A stretch of DNA of 64,000 nucleotides. Origin: Boswellia sacra. Taxonomy: Eukaryota > Streptophyta > Magnoliopsida > Sapindales > Burseraceae. Location: contig SNVD02012185.1 of assembly GCA_013180625.2 (NCBI GenBank), forward strand, positions 1 through 64,000. The letters are read 5' to 3'. Positions 34,634 through 47,250 of this stretch are shown in pieces. A program made the translations under genes and the position numbers. Position 1 is the first letter of the stretch, and each line of letters opens with the position of its first letter. Below the pieces are notes generated by a model that did no database searches, was not told the DNA's origin, and worked only from the letters and a program-made list of their open reading frames with translations.

Positions 34634-35250
34634 AGTATTGTCATAGTAGAAATGTCGATCGGGATATTTGGGAGCCATGAGCTTCCTATTAACTATGAGT
34701 TGGAGATCCTATTCACGTTAGGAAATACTACTTATGTAAGTGTTTGTTTTCCATAGTTCCTTCTTGAGTCATTCCTGAACAGACACAATTTACTAACATA
34801 AATACGTCCATGTAGATCCCCTAAGATGCCATTGAGCACTAGAGATGACTATATACCATTGCTCCAGGACATATTTCCCAGCTTCCCTTAGATTACTAGG
34901 TGAGAACCTATTCTAAAATGCATGCATTTTTTTATTTTAAACTGTTTATTCTAATGTAGTTGGCCTCTTCTTTGAGTCAGGTTGCCATGCAGACTGCTTG
35001 GCTACTTTAAAATGAATCTCCAGTAGACTATCAAGAACTTGCAGCATCAGATTATTAGACTGGAGTAGGTAGTCAATGAATTACATAGGACTCATCCTGG
35101 TGAGCCTAGTCTTTCTAGTAGTGTCAGGCCTTCCACTGGTTTTGGACCTCTAGTGATGTCAGACCTTCTGGTATTACGGGTCATTCAGGAGTGGAGACAA
35201 AGAGAAATAATGAGGAGATAGATAACTCCTCTAAGCATTGACCGTGGGCC
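34634..35250 (+). pseudogene. PMD gene 1, C-terminal segment
   Basis: The frame interrupted at 29890 resumes after the CACTA element (VEMSIGIFGSHELPINYELE) and ends in a good donor (TAT|GTAAGT, about 34736). Further exon-like blocks at about 34816-34900 (with DDYIPLLQDIFPSFP in one frame) and 34981-35240 (a Ser/Pro-rich tail) are broken by stops. It is assigned to PMD gene 1 by continuity, not by an independent domain match. Confidence 0.5.
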
Positions 35251-35584
35251 TTTAGTTGACTATCCTTTCCTTTTAGGATTTTTGATATTCAGCATTTCTA
35301 TTTTTTGGAACTTGCATTTATATTTGGGTGATGGGTTTTTTTGTCTCCCTTTCAGTTTATTATTTTTGGGATGATTACGAGCTATTTACATTGGCTTTCT
35401 TTTTTTTAGAGGAACTTTAGATGGCATTTTTGATTTTATAGAGAACTTTTCCTTTGTATGAGCTATTATTAATACAATATCCAATTTTAATGCAAATGAC
35501 TAGGAATAAATATTCATGAAAGGATCCAAAATATTAAGAAGAAAAGATCTGAATTCAGGCAGCTATCAAATCCTTATTTGGGTA
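35251..35584. other. Probable 3' flank of PMD gene 1
   Basis: T-rich non-coding sequence with no gene. It ends at GGGTA (35580-35584), the target duplication of the copia element that follows. Confidence 0.5.
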
Positions 35585-36664
35585 TGTTAGTGTTAGTGTG
35601 TCGAGTGAAGTCGAGTTGTCGAGTGAAGTCACGTGTTGTCGAGATTGTCAATTGGTGACTGTCAAAATGTCGAGAAGATGTACAGAGAAGATTTTTGTCG
35701 AGACAAATGTGTTAGAAGTGTCAAAGTGTCGAGCATGTTGTCGAGCACTTATGCCGAGAGCATTGACAACGAGATTTTTGATTACAACATGCATGTGTCA
35801 TGCATGTGTTACGTTTTGTTCAACTTATGATGAAGCAAGAATATTATTTTGATTATTCTACTATTTCTAGAATTATATTTTAGGAAGTATTTGATTTATA
35901 AATATCTCCTAAAATTAGGATAATATCTTGTATCCTAATTAGAATAGTAGATTATTTATTTATCCTAATCTCTTTAGGTATTTAATCACTCCCTATTTTA
36001 TTTCTCCTAATCCTAATGTGATGTTGATTAGATCTTTTACAAGATTTCTAGGAGATTTCGTCCAAGACACTCTCTATATATACTTCATGTAATAACCAGG
36101 CAAAATGTAGAGATGTGGAAGAGAGATTAAAAACTGGTTAGCTGATTTGGTTGTGAGAGAGTCTTGATTTTGGCATTCCATGAATTGATAGAAGAGCTTC
36201 AACGCAAATTGGAATGACTTCTTTGATTTAATTTCTTTAGTTTTTGATTCATGTATGAGAGATAGAAATCGTACATGAGTTGTTGATTGAGTCTGTGTTA
36301 ATTAGTAGACACTTGGGATAACTTGAGGGTTAAGTGTTTATGTAATTCAGTATCAGACATCGAGTGTCATGTATAACTTAACAGTGTGTTATTAAGTTAT
36401 CTGTGACAGAGAGTGGGCAGTGTCACTAGAGTTTTAGATCTTTGCGAAGATTTTGTTTTACAAAGATTAGGTTTGTGTGTGAGAGTGAGTCAGCACTGTA
36501 AAAGGTCCTAAAGATTGGACAAACAAGAACTTAGTGAATTGCAGCTCTATAGCGGTCCGTGGACGTAGGTTTTATAACCGAACCACATAAAAAATCCTCC
36601 TGTGCCAATTCACTTTACAGTTTACTATTTTGTTTTATATAACTGCATACTTCCAGAACTCGCA
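35585..36664 (+). repeat. 5' LTR of copia element A
   Basis: It starts TGTTAGTGTTAGTGTGTCGAG and ends at about CTCGCA just before the PBS. The first 150 bases are rich in the short repeat GTGTCGAG/TGTCGAGA. A TATA-like CTATATATA lies at about 36074. It matches 44648-45710 closely, with scattered substitutions. Confidence 0.92.
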
Positions 36665-36666
36665 AT

Positions 36667-36678
36667 TGGTATCAGAGT
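36667..36678 (+). promoter_or_regulatory. Primer binding site of copia element A
   Basis: TGGTATCAGAGT follows the 5' LTR. It matches the initiator methionine tRNA complement used by most plant copia elements except for its last base (usual TGGTATCAGAGC). Confidence 0.9.
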
Positions 36679-36727
36679 AGGTTCACTGATAGACAAGTGA
36701 AGAAAACGATCAGGCTGATCTGGAAGA

Positions 36728-38516
36728 ATGAAGTTTATTCGCAATGGAGGAACTGGAGCACAACCACATATCCTTGATGACAGTAATTATTCATATTGGA
36801 AGGTAAGAATGATAATGTATATTAAATCTCTTGATGACATGGCATGGACTAGTGTAATTAAAGGATGGACACCACCAACAATAGTGAATGCTTTTGGTGA
36901 TTCCGAAGCCGAACCAGAGGATGAATGGACTGATGAAGAATACTGACGTTCCAGCTGGAATTCAAAGGCTCTTAACGCTATCTTTGCTGTAGTGGACTTA
37001 AACAACTTCGAACAGATTTTAAGGTGCAAAGTGGCCAAAGAAGCATGGGACATACTTGAGGTAAAACATGAAGGTACTGTATCCGTTAAAAGATCTAAGT
37101 TGATGAGATTAAATTCTCAATTTGAAAATCTGATGATGCATGAGGATGAGTCAATTTATGAGTTTTATTCTAAGATATGTCACATTACAAATTCAGCATA
37201 CATGCTTGGCAAAACTTTCACAGATACAAAAATTGTTAGCAAAATAATTAGGTCTGTTCCAGATAAATTTCAACCTAAAATTTTAGCCATTGAGGAAGTT
37301 AAAAACACTGATGAGATGAGGGTAGATGAACTGATTGGCATTCTCCAAAATTTTGAAATTAATCAGAGTATTAGGAAGCAAAAAGGTAAAAGCATTGCAT
37401 TCAATGTGAAAACTAAAAAAATCTGATGATGAAAGTAGTGATGAGCTTGATGAAACTGATTCTAAACGGATTGCTTTTCTAACAAGAAATTATGTCAAGT
37501 TTATGAAAAGAAATTTTAGGAAAAAGAATCAAGAAAAGCCATCAAACTCAAGCGAAGAAAAATTTAGAAAGTTCAACAAAGAGAATGATAAGAGGAAGCC
37601 AAAACAACCTGAAAAGAAAGGGTAAATTCAATGTTATGAATGTTTTAGTTATAGGCATATTAAATTTGAATGTGCTAATCTCAAGAAGAAGAATAAAGGA
37701 CTGACAGCAACCTGGAGTGATGAATCAGAATCGGAGTCAAAAGATTAAGATTGCATGAGCAACTTTGTTGCGTTTACTGCATCTGCAGCTGATAAAGGAA
37801 AAGCTGTTATGTCTGACATAAACAAAAAATTGCAGAACCAATGTTGATCATTCTTATGAAGAAGATGGACCAGAATACTATGAAGAGTTGTAAGAGACAT
37901 ACAATGCACTCTATGGTGAATGGCTGAATCAGAAGGAAGAAATCAAAATCCTAAAGAAGAAGGTTGAGGTGCTAGAATGTGAAAAATCCTATGCCTAAAA
38001 ATAGATCTCAGAATTGGAGATTGTTTTGACTGACAAAACAACACATATTGAGAAAATCACAACAGAACTGGTTGAAAGCAAGAGGTGTGTTGATCAACTC
38101 AAAATTGGAGCAGCTAAAGTTGATCAGGTCTTGAGTCTTTGAAAAGATAACTCTAACAAACAAGGATTGGGGTATACAGGAGGTAATGTGGCATCTTCAT
38201 CAAAAACAGTTTTTTTGAAAGCCTCAACATCAGGTAAGAATTCAGAGCTTAACTCTTCCAAAAGCAGTGAGACATTTGTTTCTCCTCTGAGTTCATACAA
38301 ATCCAGTTATGAAAAGGTAACGAAATTCACTCCTACTTGTTATTTTTGTGGCAAAAAGGGACACATTAGGCTTAGATATTTTAAATTATTGAATATTTTT
38401 CATAAAATATCAAAACAATTCAAACTGTTACCTAAATCACAGCTACAGTGGGTTAGAAAAGACAAAACAATATGCCATGTTGCTTTTCCTGTACTTAATC
38501 ATGGATCAAACGATTT
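36728..38516 (+). pseudogene. Copia element A gag
   Basis: The frame begins at ATG 36728 with the gag pattern SNYSYWKVRM (about residues 20-29). An in-frame TGA (36944-36946) interrupts it, and it continues through KVAKEAWDILEVKHEGT and SVPDKFQPKILAIEE. A frameshift lies in the A run near 37417. A first zinc knuckle (CYECFSYRHIKFEC, C-X2-C-X4-H-X4-C) sits at about 37632-37673. A second knuckle at about 38337 (CYFCGKKGHIRLRY) has lost its last cysteine. Further stops separate it from protease. In life gag forms the particle and binds the RNA genome. Confidence 0.85.
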
Positions 38517-41500
38517 GTGATATTTTGACAGCGGTTGTTCCAGGCATATGACTTAAAATAAACAGTTTCTAACAGACTTTAAAGCATGCAAGGATGGTAA
38601 TGTCACCTTTGGAGATGGAGCAAAAAGTAAGATCATTGGTAAAGGCACTTTGAATGTCAAAGGCCTACCCAATTTTCAAAATGTCTTGCTAGTTAAAGAT
38701 TTGAAAGCTAATCTTATTAGTATTAGTCAGATTTGTGATGAAAAGTATACTGTTAATTTCACACAACAAATGCATGGTTTTAGATAATTTTGGGAAATGC
38801 ATTCTGGAAGGTAATAGATCTTCGGATAATTGTTATTTGGTAGAAATTACATTTCATGCTAAGATTTCGGATTTAGAATTGTGGCATCAAAAATTAGGGC
38901 ACTTAAATTACAAAGACTTGGTTAAATTAACTAAGTTAGGTGCGGTAAAAGGAGTTCCTAAACTTGATGACAAAGTTAATGGAATTTGTGGACCATGTCT
39001 AATGGGAAAACAAATTAGAAGTTCACACAAGTCAAATCCACATCTTAGCACATCCAAAATACTTGATTTGCTTCACATGGATCTTATGGGTCCTATGCAA
39101 ATTGAAAGCATTACGGTAAGAGATATATATTTGTTTGTGTGGATGATTTTTCTAGATATACTTGGGTTGATTTCATTAAACAAAAATTTGACACTTTTGA
39201 AGCTTTCAGGAATTTTGTATTAAGCTTGAGAATGAGCAAAATAGGAACATTGGCAAGATTGTGAGAATAAGAAGTGATCATGCAAAGGAGTTTGAGAATG
39301 TTAGCTATGCTGATTTTTGCAAATATCATGGCATTGAACATGAATTTTCAGCCCCCAAAACCTTTGCACAAAATGGCATTGTGGAATGGAAGAATATAAC
39401 TCTTCAAGAGATGACAAGAGTGATGCTCAATAGCAAGAAGTTTATAAAAAGGCTATAGGCTGAAGCAATAAGCACTGCTTGTTACATTTCAAAGAGAGTT
39501 TTTCTTAGACTTGGTACTAATCAGACACCTTATGAAATTTTGAAAGGTAGGAAACCTAATTTGAAGTATTTTCATGTTTCTAGATGCATGTGTTACATCT
39601 TAAATGACAGAGAGCAATTAGGAAAATTGGATCCAAGAAGTGATGAAGGAGTCTTTGTGGGATATGCTCAAAATAGCAGAGCATTTCGAGTTTACAATCT
39701 GAGAACTGAGGTAGTCATGGAATCTACAAATGTAGTATTTGATGATCTAGACGATTATGCAAACTACTCACAAGAGGAAAGGATAACCAGCTTCACAGAA
39801 GATTCAGAAAAATCAGATTCAGAGAACAACAAAAAAGAAGATGCTATTATAAAAGAGGAAACAGCAGCTGTTACACCCGATGTAACAGTAACATCTGACA
39901 ACTTAGGTTTGAACAGAAATTCAATCAGGAATGAAGATGAAAAGAAAGATCTTCCCACATGGATTCAGAAGGCACATCCAACAAGTTCTATCATTGGAAC
40001 ACCAGATGGCATGATGAAGACTCAAAGTAAGGTAAGAAACTAGGTAAGGTTTGCATGTTATGTTTCTTTAGTTGAACAAAAAAATGTGAAAGAAGCATTA
40101 AAAGAAGATGTTTGGGTATAAGCCATGCAAGATGAACTTAATTAGTTTAAAAGGAATGAAGTATGGGAATTAGTTCCCAAGCCAGAAAATGCAAATGTCA
40201 TTAGAACTAAATGGATATTCAAAAATAAAACTGATGAAAGTGGACAAGTAGTGAGAAACAAGGCTAGGCCAGTTGCACAAGGTTACACACAAGTAGAAGG
40301 CATAGACTTTGATAAAACCTTTGCACCAGTAGCTAGACTTGAGTCAATTAGATTACTACTTGCAATTGCTTGTTTGCTTAGTTTTAAGTTGTACCAAATG
40401 GATGTTAAAACTGCATTTTTAAATGGCTATCTCAATGAAAAAGTCTTTGTTGAACAACCTAAAGGATTTGAAGATCCTAAACATCCTGATTTTGTGTATT
40501 GATTACACAAAGCCTTGTATGGTTTGAAACAAGCTCCTAGAGCTTGGTATGAAAGGTTGACAAATTTTTTGATCAACAAAGGTTATAAAAGAGGCAGCAA
40601 TGATAAGACTTTGTTTAGCAAACATGCATCTAAGAAACTAACAAAAGCAAAACTAATGAGTTTGTTAAGTTGATGCAGGAAGAGTTTGAGATGAGCATGG
40701 TAGGAGAATTAAATTTCTTTCTTGGATTACAGGTTGACCAAATGAATGATGGGATATTCATATCTCAATCAAAATATGCTAAAAATCTTGTAAAGAAATT
40801 TGGGCTTGAGAATGCAAAACCAATGAAAACTCCTATAAGTATTAATCTTAAACTTTCAAAAGACAATGTAGGAAAAGATGTTGATGCAAGTTTGTACAAA
40901 AGTATTATTGGCAGCCTGCTATACCTCATGGCAAGCAAACCAGATTTGTTCTTTAGTGTAGGACTTTGTACAAGATTTCAAGCAAATCCAGAGGAATCAA
41001 TTTTGCAGCAACTAAGAGAATCATCAGGTATGTTCATGGAACACATGATTATAGGATATGATTTTCTAAAGATACAAATGATTATCTTGTAGGGTTTAGT
41101 GATGCTAATTGAGCTGGAAATACTGATGACAGAAAAAGTACCTCAGGAGGATGTTTTTATCTTGGTACTAACTTAGTTTCATGGCACAGCAAAAAGCAAA
41201 ATTCTATTTCTTTGTCTACTACTGAAGTTGAATACATAGCAGAAGGGAGTTGTTACACACAACTATTGTGGATGAAGCAAGTGATTATGGTATTGAACAA
41301 AAGCCTATAACTGTGTTTTGTGATAATATTAGTGCTATAAATATTTCTAAAAATCCTGTTCGGCATTCTAGAACAAAACACATTGATATTAGATACCATT
41401 TTATAAGGGAACTAGTAGAGTCTAAGGTGATCCACATTGAACACATCTCCACTAATAGACAATTGGTTGACTTGTTCACTAAGGCATTGGATACAACAAG

Positions 41501-41537
41501 ATTTGAAAATTTAAAAAATGCCTTAGGCATCTATTAG
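38517..41537 (+). pseudogene. Copia element A pol: protease, integrase, RT, RNase H
   Basis: Protease retains YFDSGCSRHMT (about 38521-38553). GAG-pre-integrase reads LWHQKLGHLNYKDLV, and integrase retains IRSDHAKEF and FAQNGIVEWKN, with a frameshift in between. RT shows WIFKNKTDESGQ, QMDVKTAFLNGYL and KALYGLKQAPRAWYE, with a TGA at 40501. The segment that should carry the catalytic YVDD is deleted near 40643-40650: TKAK joins sequence just before the KLMQEEFEMSM block. RNase H keeps STSGGCFYLGT but is frameshifted near 41270, then reads to TAG 41535-41537. It cannot be functional. Confidence 0.9.
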
Positions 41538-42371
41538 TTATATGAATGAACACAGAATGCTGTTATGTTATTCATATCTGTAGAATCATAAGTTTTCTTC
41601 TAAATTAGCATGTGTGAGCTATGACATAAAAATTGTGTGAATGATAAAATACTGATTTAAAATGAAAAATACAGAGAGGGCTACCAATATATGATGTGTG
41701 AAAGCCATCATTGAGAGTAACTTCAGGGTATCTAGGACATATGTTGAGGTCACCCACTCATATGAAAAGGGCTATCTCTATATTGTGTGAAAGCTACTGT
41801 ATTAATTTAGAGATATTCACATTGAAATCAATTTTTGTGTGTGTAAGAAACATGCTCAAGTTGATCACTCAATTGAATCAAGAAGAAAAATAGCTTTCAT
41901 GTTAAAATTAAAACAACTTTGAAATATGTTTTCCATATGATAATCCAGATATTACTGTTATGTTATTGTTAATTGTGTTATGTTACATTTTTCATAACAA
42001 TGTTTTTGTGCTTACCCGAAATTTAATTTTCTTGTATGTCCATGTGTCAAAATGCCATGTTAGCATTATTGAATTAAGGGAGAGAAGTTTCAATGGCGGG
42101 AATCCTAATTCTATTAGAATTCCTTATTCAAATTGGAATCAAATTTGAATTGATGTATTTTAATGGAAGTTATGAAATGGTTTTGGAAATAGATTTCACA
42201 TTAAATTTTGTTAAAAACAAAATTATTTTTAAAAAGCCGAGTATATTTCAAAATCGGTTTAGGGCTTTTTCTATTCATGCCATCCTTCAACAACAGCTTT
42301 TCCACTATTCCTCGTCTTCTTTCTCTCTTTCTATGTTTTGAAGAATTTGTTGCAGTCTACAAACCCTATCA
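41538..42371 (+). other. Spacer between pol and the env-position frame, copia element A
   Basis: Non-coding. Two blocks near 41680-41720 and 41765-41810 share GGCTA...TATNTTGTGTGAAAGC and look like diverged short duplicates. No promoter or RNA was recognised. Confidence 0.5.
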
Positions 42372-44278
42372 ATGGCGACCTCAGCCAGTTCTTCATATTC
42401 CCCCAGTGGCTCCAGTTACAACAGAAGTGATAGCATTCAGTCATCTCTGACACAATACACATGCAGGAATCACTGTCGATCCAGCCATTAGTAAGGATGA
42501 GCAAGTGCCGGTGAGGAAGATAAAGGATAAGATCAAGCTGAAGCACAATAAATTTCTCACGGCAACCATCAAACAACAGTTTGTGAAGTTCACTTTAAAA
42601 CAAAATCTGCAGATGGAGAGGCTGGTGAAACTATCGGATTTCGACTCCTATGGCCTGAGTGAGATGATTGAGTCTATTTACAGGACTCGTATGGTAACAA
42701 ACTTCCTACCCCCTGTGAAGGCTTTAATTCAGGAATTTTATGCAAACATCTCATCTGCCATTGATGATCCTAAAAGCTTTCTGTATCACAAAGTTTATTG
42801 TCGAGGAAAGTTTGTTAAGTTCTCTCCAAATGTCATAAACACTTTCCTAGACATTCCCATAGGCAGCTTCCATGCATTAGATGAAGAATTTAACATGGAT
42901 GAAGTTGTTAAGGAACTGATTGGTCGAACAAACATTGAATGGGAACCAAGAGATGGTATAGACCAACAGTATCTTTGGAAGAAATATCGAGTGTTGCATA
43001 AGGTAGCTTAGTTTAATTGGCTTCCTTCTTCCCACCAAAATCAGGTGTGAGAAGACAGAGTGAAACTTCTATTTTATTTAGGCACAAATCGACCAATTAA
43101 CTTTGGGTTGCTAGCCTATAGATCGATTGTATAGATTGGTTCATATTACTCTGATTATTATCTGCTTATATTTCCCTATTTGATTCAAGGGATACTTGCA
43201 CAGAACATCATCCCAATGAGTTCTCATGAACAAACTGAAATTCTATCTAAACCTATTACAAAGGGTTTTCTTCAAAGACTGCATGACAAATCTAACTTAC
43301 CTGCACCTGAATTGAAACCCAAGAGAGTTAGGACAAATCAAATGAACAATATTGCAGAACAACTTACCTTGATCAATTCTGCTTTGGCTGAAGTTGTGCA
43401 GGATTTAAAAGCTATCAAAGAAAGACAGCTTGTCTTGAAGGCAAGATTTACAAGGCACTATGGTCTAGTAGAGGAGTCACAGCCAATAGAGACCTGAACA
43501 TGAAGCTCTTAAGAAGACAGATGATCCCACACCAATTCCTGATGCTCCTATGCCTGATGAAACTAAACAAATGCCAACAACAAAACCAGTTCCACAAACT
43601 ACTGTTGAGAAAGATGTAACAGTAGAACAACAGCCAAGACAAAAGAAACTCAAGTCAATCGCTCAAGGAAGAATCTTGAAGAGAAAGAGGAAAGATGACA
43701 AGGTGAAGAAATCATCTGACCATCTGAAAAAGAAAATTGACTCCACAGCTCCCACATTGTAGGATGAGTCACTGTCAAATGAACAAACAAAATTTGAAAC
43801 CGTAATAAAATAGTCTTCACCAATTGCTAAATATGACCCCACTGTCTCTTCACTCCCTGAAGCAGAGCATACTACCTCTCTACCATTCACATTGTCCCAA
43901 CCTCATGCAGATCCAACCTCATCTCCTGTAGCCCTATCAAGAGCAAAACACACAGAGGAACCCCTTCTTGAGATAGATCCATCTGCACCAGTCACCTCTC
44001 CATCAGTTACAATAGTCAAAGTTCCACTGGTTCCCACTCCACCAATTGCTGTTGAATTTGCTACAACAAAAACCAGTGTATAACAACGTGACAGGGAGAT
44101 TCGTCGAATTATTGCTGAAGTCACTGCCACCTTCTCTGATACAGTTGACGAGCCACCTGCTCCTGCCGCTTTTGAGCAGCCAACACCTACTACCACCAGG
44201 AAGCAATACAAAATAAAGGCTGGCAGATCTAAAAAGCCTGACAGTTCATCTTCCCCACCAGTTCAAAAGTCTCCATGA
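42372..44278 (+). pseudogene. Env-position reading frame of copia element A (plant transposon protein-like)
   Basis: The start ATG 42372 gives a Ser-rich N terminus (MATSASSSYSPSGSS) that shifts frame near 42470. The main part, 42505-43011, contains IQEFYANISSAIDDPKSF and VYCRGKFVKFSPNVINTFLD. That pattern resembles the putative plant transposon protein domain (Pfam PF20167) found in extra retroelement frames. A break at 43009-43180 is followed by a likely coiled coil (43330-43440) and a Lys/Pro/Thr-rich tail with stops, ending near 44278 (KSP). No signal peptide or convincing membrane span is visible, so an envelope role is not supported. Function is unknown. Confidence 0.55.
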
Positions 44279-44647
44279 CTTCGTTAGTGTTTTCGGCACT
44301 TGTGCTGAAATCAAGGGGAAGAAGAGAGAAGAATTATTTTTTGACCTGTCTGTCATTTTCTGAACTATTATTTTCTACCTATCTGATATTTTCTATCTGT
44401 TTGATATTTTGGTGACTACTTTTTCTCTAGGGTTGTAAGTAAGGGGGAGTAAGGCCTTATGCTTATATGAATGCAGTCCAACTATTCTGATGATGTGTGT
44501 ATTTATGTGACATCTTTGTTTGATGAATGATTTGCATGATATACATATTATAACAATGTTCTGATATGTTTTTGTATAACAGCTCACATGTTATTTTTAC
44601 TAGAAATAGTTGAGTGCTTTCATCACAAGTTGCCAAAAAGGGGAAAT
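44279..44647 (+). promoter_or_regulatory. 3' untranslated region with repeated purine tracts, copia element A
   Basis: AAGGGGAAGAAGAGAGAAG (about 44311-44329), TAAGGGGGAGTAAGG (about 44440) and AAAAAGGGGAAAT (44635-44647) are purine tracts. The last directly abuts the 3' LTR and is the likely primer for plus-strand synthesis. Repeated tracts are a known trait of Sireviruses. Confidence 0.65.
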
Positions 44648-45710
44648 TGTTAGTGTTAGTGTGTCGAGTGAAGTCGCGTGTTGTCGAGATTGTCGAGTGG
44701 TGACTGTCGAAATGTCGAGAAGATGTGCAGAGAAGATTTTTGTCGAGACAATTATGTTCGAAGTGTCAAAGTGTCGAGCATGGTTGTCGAGCACTTATGC
44801 TGAGAGCATTGACACTGAGATTTTTTATTACAACATGCATGTGTCATGAATGTGTTACGTTTTGTTCAACTTATGATGAAGCAAGAATATTATTTTGATT
44901 ATTCTACTGTTTCTAGAATTATATTTTAGGAAGTATTTGATTTATAAATATCTCCTAAAATTAGGATAATATCTTGTATCCTAATTAGAATAGGAGATTA
45001 TTTATTTATCATAATCTCTTTAGGTATTTAATCACTTCCTATTTTATTTCTCCTAATCCTAATGTGATGTTGATTAGATCTTTTACAGGATTTCTACGAG
45101 ATTTCGTCCAAGACACTCTCTATATATACTTCCTGTAATAACCAGGCAAAATGTAGAGATCTGGAAGAGAGATTAAAAACTGGTTAGCTGATTTGGTTGT
45201 GAGAGAGTCTTGATTTTGGCATTCCATGAATTGATAGAAGAGCTTCAACATAAATTGGAATGTCTTCTTTGATTTAATTTCTTTCGTCTTTGATTCATGT
45301 ATGAGAGATAGAAATCGTACATGAGTTGTTGATTGAGTCTGTGTGAGTTAGTAGACACTTGGGATAACTTGAGGGTTAAGTGTTTATGTAATTCAGTATC
45401 AGACATCGGGTGTCATGTATAACTTAATAGTGTGTTGTTAAGTTATCTGTGACAGAGAGTGGGCAGTGTCACTAGAGTTTAAGATCTTTGCAAAGATTTT
45501 GTTTTACAAAGATTAGGTTTGTGTGTGAGAGTGAGTCAGCACTGTAAAAGGTCCTAAAGATTGTACAAACAAGAACTTAGTGAATTGCAGCTCTATAGTT
45601 GTTCGTGGATGTAGGTTTTATAACCGAACAACATAAAAAATCTTCCTGTGCTAATTCACTTTACAATTTGCTGTTTTGTTTTATATAACTGCATACTTCC
45701 AGAACTCTTA
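44648..45710 (+). repeat. 3' LTR of copia element A
   Basis: It starts TGTTAGTGTTAGTGTGTCGAG and ends AGAACTCTTA before GGGTA. It matches the 5' LTR throughout, but its last bases (CTTA) differ from the CGCA of the 5' copy. Short frames within it are non-coding. Confidence 0.92.
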
Positions 45711-45715
45711 GGGTA

Positions 45716-45965
45716 GAATTGGTGTTGTGCCTGTTTTGTCACAATGTGTCTCTTTATGACATCCCATATTGATTTTGAGAGCCAATGAATGGCCCATTTC
45801 TTTTATAAAAGGGCCTTTTGCTTCCTTATCTCCCATATCTTTCTCATTATGAGTGAAGCTTCCTTGAAGATCCTCCAAGGTTGCTTGAAGTCTTTGAAGA
45901 ATATAGATTGGAATCTTTTGGAATCTAACGGTCTCTACGATCTACGATATCTTTGATAGGTCAGA
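45716..45965. other. Flank right of copia element A, no gene seen
   Basis: The stretch contains a palindrome-like TTTTATAAAAGGGCC (about 45799-45813) that could be a TATA element of an older LTR. No coding sequence was recognised. Confidence 0.4.
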
Positions 45966-47250
45966 CTAGACATGCCTTTCCTTAGTGCTGTTATTAATTT
46001 TTTGGGTGTTTTCAATCATGTTTTTCATTTTAATGGTGGAGAGTTTCATCCCCCAGATGAGGAGTTTAGTTCCATCTAAGGAATTTCCTCCTTTAGCATT
46101 GAATATATCATCCTGCCTCTTTTGAGCAAGCTCTTTTTGAATGACATGGTTGATTTCTTCCACATTCACACAATTAAGTGAAATCAAATTTTATTGTATC
46201 AAATTTAGGAAAAGACAAAGTGGTCTCAGACAATTTGGGAATCAAAACATCCTCATAACAAATGTCCTTTATCTCAACTTCGATGAGGTTTGCTAGGTTG
46301 GTAGATGTTGTCTCCTTTACAAGTGCTTCCATCTTGACTATGTCCTATACAATCTGTAGCTTCATCAAGGCATGATCCAGCTCAAATTCCTCTGTGCCTT
46401 AGGTGCCATCACAAATTTGTAGATCTCAAAGCTAGGTTTCATTACCTCGTTGCAATCCTATGGCTTTAGAGTTACTTGTGTATGCTAGTTCTCTAGCCTT
46501 CACGAACTTGATCTACTTCTTCTTAGAAACCTAGACAAGCTCATCATCTTCATTGGAGACATAACCCAGCCCCCTTTTATCAGTCTGTCCCTTGAACTCA
46601 GGAAAAGTTGAAACTCCCACATAAGTCTTTCCGAGCTCAATTCTTGGCATATAGAGCCCTGTTTCTTCATAATACTAGCGGCAATCAGACTAATGTGATC
46701 GATGATTGCAACCTGGAATCCCCTACATGTATTATATCTCATTGTTTCACACTTAATAAAGTCATGGCTGGTAAAGGTTCAACACTAATAGTCACAATCT
46801 TGCCTTAATAGATGAATTGGATAGTTGGTGCAAAATTGATGCTATGTCTCCCAAAAGATGGAACCGAATGCATTAAGCAATGCTACAAAAATCACCAGTA
46901 TATCCAGTATGATGAATTTCATTATGCCCTTAATTGGTCCAGTTTTCACCAATGTCTTAAATGTTCCCACCACATTCTTTTTGAATCATCATAGGCCTTG
47001 ATAATTATCCCTAAATGCTCTAACGTTTTCTTCTCTATCCCAAACTTATGCAATAGTTTGAGTGGCACCAAGCTGATAACAGACCTATCATCTATCACCA
47101 CACTTGAGGTCTTCTCACCTCCAATCATGGTAGTGATAAACAAAGGTCTGTTATGATCTCTTCCCTTAATTGGCAGGTCGATGTTTGAAAAACTTATTAG
47201 GCCCTTATCCTCCTTCTTCATGGACATAACAATAATCATCACTTAAGGCA
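45966..47250 (-). pseudogene. Tat-like gypsy protease region, antisense
   Basis: Read on the minus strand from 47242, an aspartic protease region is visible (HNRPLFITTMIGGEK, then VIDDRSVISLVPLKLL). The catalytic motif reads DDRS where related elements have D-[DT]-G-S. After it come a post-protease segment (GTFKTLVKTGPIKG in a shifted frame, about 46900-46960) and a glycine-patch-like GLGYVSNEDDELV (about 46530-46570). Multiple shifts and stops are present. No RT core was recognised. The LTR at 47799-49724 in the same orientation is the likely 5' LTR, with most of gag missing. Confidence 0.6.

Larger units (their letters stand above)
35585..45710 (+). mobile_element. Copia element A (Sirevirus-type), complete but defective
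   Basis: Two LTRs (35585-36664 and 44648-45710) are flanked by the 5-bp duplication GGGTA (35580-35584 and 45711-45715). The order is PBS, gag with two zinc knuckles, protease, integrase, RT, RNase H, then a long env-position region, and purine tracts. That order (integrase before RT) is copia, and the extra 3' frame plus repeated purine tracts point to the Sirevirus group. All frames are broken. The element appears to have landed in the 3' flank of PMD gene 1. Confidence 0.9.

Noticed and set aside
36787..37053. 88-codon minus-strand frame
   Set aside because: Antisense shadow of copia gag.
43663..44211. Minus-strand frames of 67-102 codons
   Set aside because: Antisense shadows of the Thr/Pro-rich tail of the env-position frame.
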